Positions 61,577 to 64,000 of a DNA stretch of 64,000 nucleotides are shown one piece after another; positions within the stretch are counted from its first letter, which is position 1, and each line of letters starts with the position of its first letter. The stretch comes from an uncultured Lachnoclostridium sp. Its GTDB lineage: Bacteria > Bacillota > Clostridia > Lachnospirales > Lachnospiraceae. The notes beneath the pieces are model-generated. The model was given only the letters and a program-made list of their open reading frames with translations, made no database searches and was not told where the DNA came from. The stretch spans positions 1 to 64,000 of the forward strand of contig CAOJBY010000006.1 of the NCBI GenBank assembly GCA_948330435.1, read 5' to 3'. The position numbers and the translations under genes were made by a program.

Positions 61577-62440
61577 TTATTTTTTGTTCCCTTTCAGCAG
61601 GCTTCGGTAATGGCTGACCATACGGAACTGCTCTTCAAAGTAAGAATTAATCTCCGCCCCCAGGAGAATGATATACATGCAGAAATAGAGCCACAGCATC
61701 ACCAGAATGATGGTGGTCAGGCTTCCGTACATATTGCTGAGTCCCGGCGTATAAGTCACATACAGGGAAAATCCGATGGAAAAGAGATACCAGCAGACGG
61801 AGGAAAATACGGCTCCCGGTGCCTGGCTCAACAGTCTTGCTTTCCGGTTTGGCACAAATTTATAAAGCAGCATAAACACCAAGGTGAAAAAGGCAATGGC
61901 AACCACGTCTTTCAGCTTTAAAATCATACCGGTGATTACGGCCAGAAACGGCATATGTACCACCGCCGCCCGGTGGATGGAATTGCCGAATACCAGAACA
62001 ACCAGAGACAGAATAATGGAAACCACAAACACAATTGTATAAATGGCGGATCGAAACCGCAGAATAATGTAATTCCGCTGTTCCTCCACGTCATACACGG
62101 AGTTCATGCCCCGCATCAGAGCCAGGAAGCCTTTTCCCGCAGACCAGGCCGCCGTAATCGCAGACAATGAGACGGTCACCGCCGTCTTGCTGTAGACCTC
62201 ATTGATAATATCAATCACAAATCCGTTCATACTGTCCGGAAAGATCACCTGGGCCGCCCCATAGATATCTGCCCGTGTCAGTGTGGTATATTGAATCAGT
62301 GTCAGCAAAAGAATGATAAAGGGAATAAAGGACAGCATAATAAAGTAGGCACTCTGTGCTGCATAAGCACCTACGTGATCCTCATTCATGGCCCTTAAAA
62401 ATCCTCGTATTAATTTAATCGTCTTATTTACCAGCTTCAT
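61577..62440 (-). CDS. YihY/BrkB-type membrane protein
   Basis: Membrane protein of 287 residues with six or more helices. The start is MKLVNKTIKLIRGFLRAM after AGAGGAAA. The family signature is AAQSAYFIMLSFIPFIILLL near the N-terminus, AAWSAGKGFLALMRGMNSVY in the middle and GSLTTIILVMLWLYFCMYII near the end. Once misannotated as ribonuclease BN, these proteins have no established activity. It stands between the T-box and the SpoIID-type gene. Confidence 0.87.
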   Translation of the reverse strand: MKLVNKTIKLIRGFLRAMNEDHVGAYAAQSAYFIMLSFIPFIILLLTLIQYTTLTRADIYGAAQVIFPDSMNGFVIDIINEVYSKTAVTVSLSAITAAWSAGKGFLALMRGMNSVYDVEEQRNYIILRFRSAIYTIVFVVSIILSLVVLVFGNSIHRAAVVHMPFLAVITGMILKLKDVVAIAFFTLVFMLLYKFVPNRKARLLSQAPGAVFSSVCWYLFSIGFSLYVTYTPGLSNMYGSLTTIILVMLWLYFCMYIILLGAEINSYFEEQFRMVSHYRSLLKGNKK

Positions 62441-62536
62441 TCTGCTTTCCTCTGACAATACCTGTGGTATCTTACCTGCGTGGTTACCCTCAGCATACAA
62501 AGAGACACTTGTCTTCTATACACTGTGGGTATCTTA

Positions 62537-64000
62537 TCATAAATCAGGAATCGCCGTCAATTCCACATCTGTATAAAAGAAATGAAGAACTTCCTCATAG
62601 CTTTTTCCCTGCTTTGCCATACCATTAGCACCATTTTGGCTCATCCCCACGCCATGTCCGTAGCCTCCTCCCTGAAACCGGAATCCCGAAAGTTCTCCCT
62701 CCTCGCCAAATATGGGAGTAATAATAAAATAAGCACTTGGCAAAAGACTTCCGCCCTCCACCATACTTCCATCCTGTCGGATGATCGCTCCTCCTTTTGG
62801 ATTCAAAAGGGCACGCACATTATATTCTGTCTCTATCTCTATGGTACGGCGGCTTCCCCGAATGCACAGTCTTTGAATTGCTCCCCCCTCATTACGCTCC
62901 AGGACATCAATTCCCTCTATTGTACCTATGCTATCTATGGGCTTGCTTATATAATTTCTTCCCCGTTTTGTCCGAATGGCTTCCGGATTCGCTTCATAAC
63001 GGCTCTTAAGAACTTCATTTAAATTCTGAGACAAGGTATCCAAATCCATCTCCGTCTCCCACCGATACCAGCTTACGGAAGAATCATAACAACTCTCATC
63101 CTTATCCAAAATAAAAGCCGTAAAGGTTTCTTCATCTGCCATATTTCGAAGTTCTCCCGTCTCATTTATGGTCTTTCCTCTCAGGTACGGGGTCAGTTCT
63201 ACCGCCCCCTCCCACCAGACCTCTTCATTCCCCGTATAGCCGCAGGAGGTGGAAAAATAGTAGGCTGTAATCGGCTGCCCCTCACAGGTAAGAATCTGAT
63301 CCGCCGTTTCAGCTACCGCCTGATTGGTGCTGTCCACGGCCCCGGTATTGTTGTAGACCTGATAGCGGACGCTGTCGTCCACATGGGCCATATATTCCGG
63401 ATAGCCGTAGGATTGAAGATGCTTATATGCATAGGTTCTGGCACAGACCGCCTGGGCTTTCAGAGCTTCTTTCTCATAGCGGGAGGGCATCTCACTGGGT
63501 ACCACATAATTCAAATACGTCTCTAAGGGCAGTTCATTGACCAGAACAAAGCCCTGCTCTACCGGCCAGATCTCCAGGGTTCCCTCATAAGAGGGAATCC
63601 CATCTCCCCTGTTTAAGCTTTCTACGGAAATCGGGGCCTCCTGCCCCTCCTGATTCCGGATCCGGAAATACGTGGGAACCTCCGCCAGCACTTCTCCATT
63701 GAAAAGCAGCTGCTCCCCCTCCCATGTAAAGGAAAGCTCTATTCCGCCCTCGTAGTCTTCTTCCAACTCCTGGTCCTCCTGTATCCTCGTTCCCTTTACA
63801 GCAAGCTCATGGTCAGAGGAAAGGCTTACGCTCTCATGGATGTCCCCCGCAAACCCATCCGTCTTTAAAAGCACCCGGATATTTCCATTGTAAACCGGTA
63901 CAGGAATCACCTGCTCTTCTTCCTCTGCGGGCAGCTCCTCCGCAACCTCCGGTTCCGGAGCCGTTTCATTCCCCTTATCCTCTGCAACCTCCGGCTCTGA
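62537..64000 (-). CDS. SpoIID/LytB domain protein, N-terminus beyond window
   Basis: At least 488 codons remain open to the window edge; the first in-frame GTG at 63910 follows a Glu/Pro-rich stretch (PEVAEELPAEEEEQ) and is unlikely to be the start. The SpoIID domain spans the C-terminal 330 residues: NYVVPSEMPSRYEKEALKAQ (with the catalytic Glu in SEMP), FSTSCGYTGNEEVWW and GYGHGVGMSQNGANGMA. SpoIID-type proteins are lytic transglycosylases of peptidoglycan, used in engulfment during sporulation or in wall remodelling. A signal peptide is presumably upstream. Confidence 0.88.
   Translation of the reverse strand, partial: SEPEVAEDKGNETAPEPEVAEELPAEEEEQVIPVPVYNGNIRVLLKTDGFAGDIHESVSLSSDHELAVKGTRIQEDQELEEDYEGGIELSFTWEGEQLLFNGEVLAEVPTYFRIRNQEGQEAPISVESLNRGDGIPSYEGTLEIWPVEQGFVLVNELPLETYLNYVVPSEMPSRYEKEALKAQAVCARTYAYKHLQSYGYPEYMAHVDDSVRYQVYNNTGAVDSTNQAVAETADQILTCEGQPITAYYFSTSCGYTGNEEVWWEGAVELTPYLRGKTINETGELRNMADEETFTAFILDKDESCYDSSVSWYRWETEMDLDTLSQNLNEVLKSRYEANPEAIRTKRGRNYISKPIDSIGTIEGIDVLERNEGGAIQRLCIRGSRRTIEIETEYNVRALLNPKGGAIIRQDGSMVEGGSLLPSAYFIITPIFGEEGELSGFRFQGGGYGHGVGMSQNGANGMAKQGKSYEEVLHFFYTDVELTAIPDL

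Overview
The window looks like chromosomal DNA of a low-to-mid GC Gram-positive gut anaerobe of the class Clostridia, most likely family Lachnospiraceae. The reasons are strong AGGAGG ribosome binding sites, a phenylalanine T-box in front of pheST, a SpoIID-type sporulation protein, a clostridial CXXC micro-protein in a TlpA/4Fe-4S redox operon, and the style of the small XRE, M56/BlaI, WYL and GHKL/LytTR regulators. No rRNA gene, canonical tRNA gene, CRISPR array or full-length insertion sequence was seen. Most genes lie on the minus strand.

Layout. 0-2.7 kb: a radical SAM gene with a repeat-rich leader, a divergent HxlR regulator and a decayed blaI-blaR1 pair. 2.7-9.0 kb: an antimicrobial-peptide-type ABC exporter (ATPase and two permeases) downstream of its kinase/regulator pair, preceded by a DNA-repair group (AlkD, Ogt, phosphatase). 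Four heptamers at an exact 11-bp period precede the exporter. 9.2-18.4 kb: XRE regulator, DUF3788 protein, M56/BlaI signalling pair, large hybrid histidine kinase, small XRE/membrane pair. 18.5-21 kb: PIN-domain toxin-like pair and small unknowns. 21-25.8 kb: trehalose operon (hydrolase, PTS permease, divergent TreR). 25.8-30.4 kb: redox operon, paired WYL regulators and a MITE-like element. 30.4-38.7 kb: DUF2971 protein and a type I restriction-modification operon with two uncharacterised membrane proteins at its 3' end. 39-45.3 kb: small accessory genes, tandem Fic proteins and XRE membrane regulators. 45.4-48.4 kb: an RNA-repair-like locus (SPFH/slipin, tRNA-like sequence, RtcB). 48.5-57.4 kb: lipoprotein, YczE-type protein, ABC transporter with a 51-codon membrane gene, a zinc-ribbon gene split at a G tract, and a GHKL/LytTR two-component system. 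57.4-64 kb: pheT, pheS with T-box, YihY protein and a SpoIID gene running off the end.

The most interesting features are non-coding. (1) Three large hairpin elements (10.59, 13.72 and 41.35 kb) share a core, but their outer arms differ from copy to copy while staying self-complementary; a compensatory pair change is visible in the core. (2) About 50-bp leader units occur in tandem immediately before the radical SAM and pheS ribosome binding sites, each with a short stem that covaries between units. (3) A second leader family ends in the ribosome binding site of several unrelated genes. (4) The hsdR and first fic genes share a related leader. (5) A tRNA-like RNA lies between slipin and rtcB. 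These are the best candidates for undescribed biology. Functions assigned to them are inference.

Three genes shorter than typical ORF cut-offs were found by reading the sequence: a 50-aa CXXC protein (27132-27284), a 46-aa acidic protein (39843-39983) and a 51-aa membrane protein (52565-52720).
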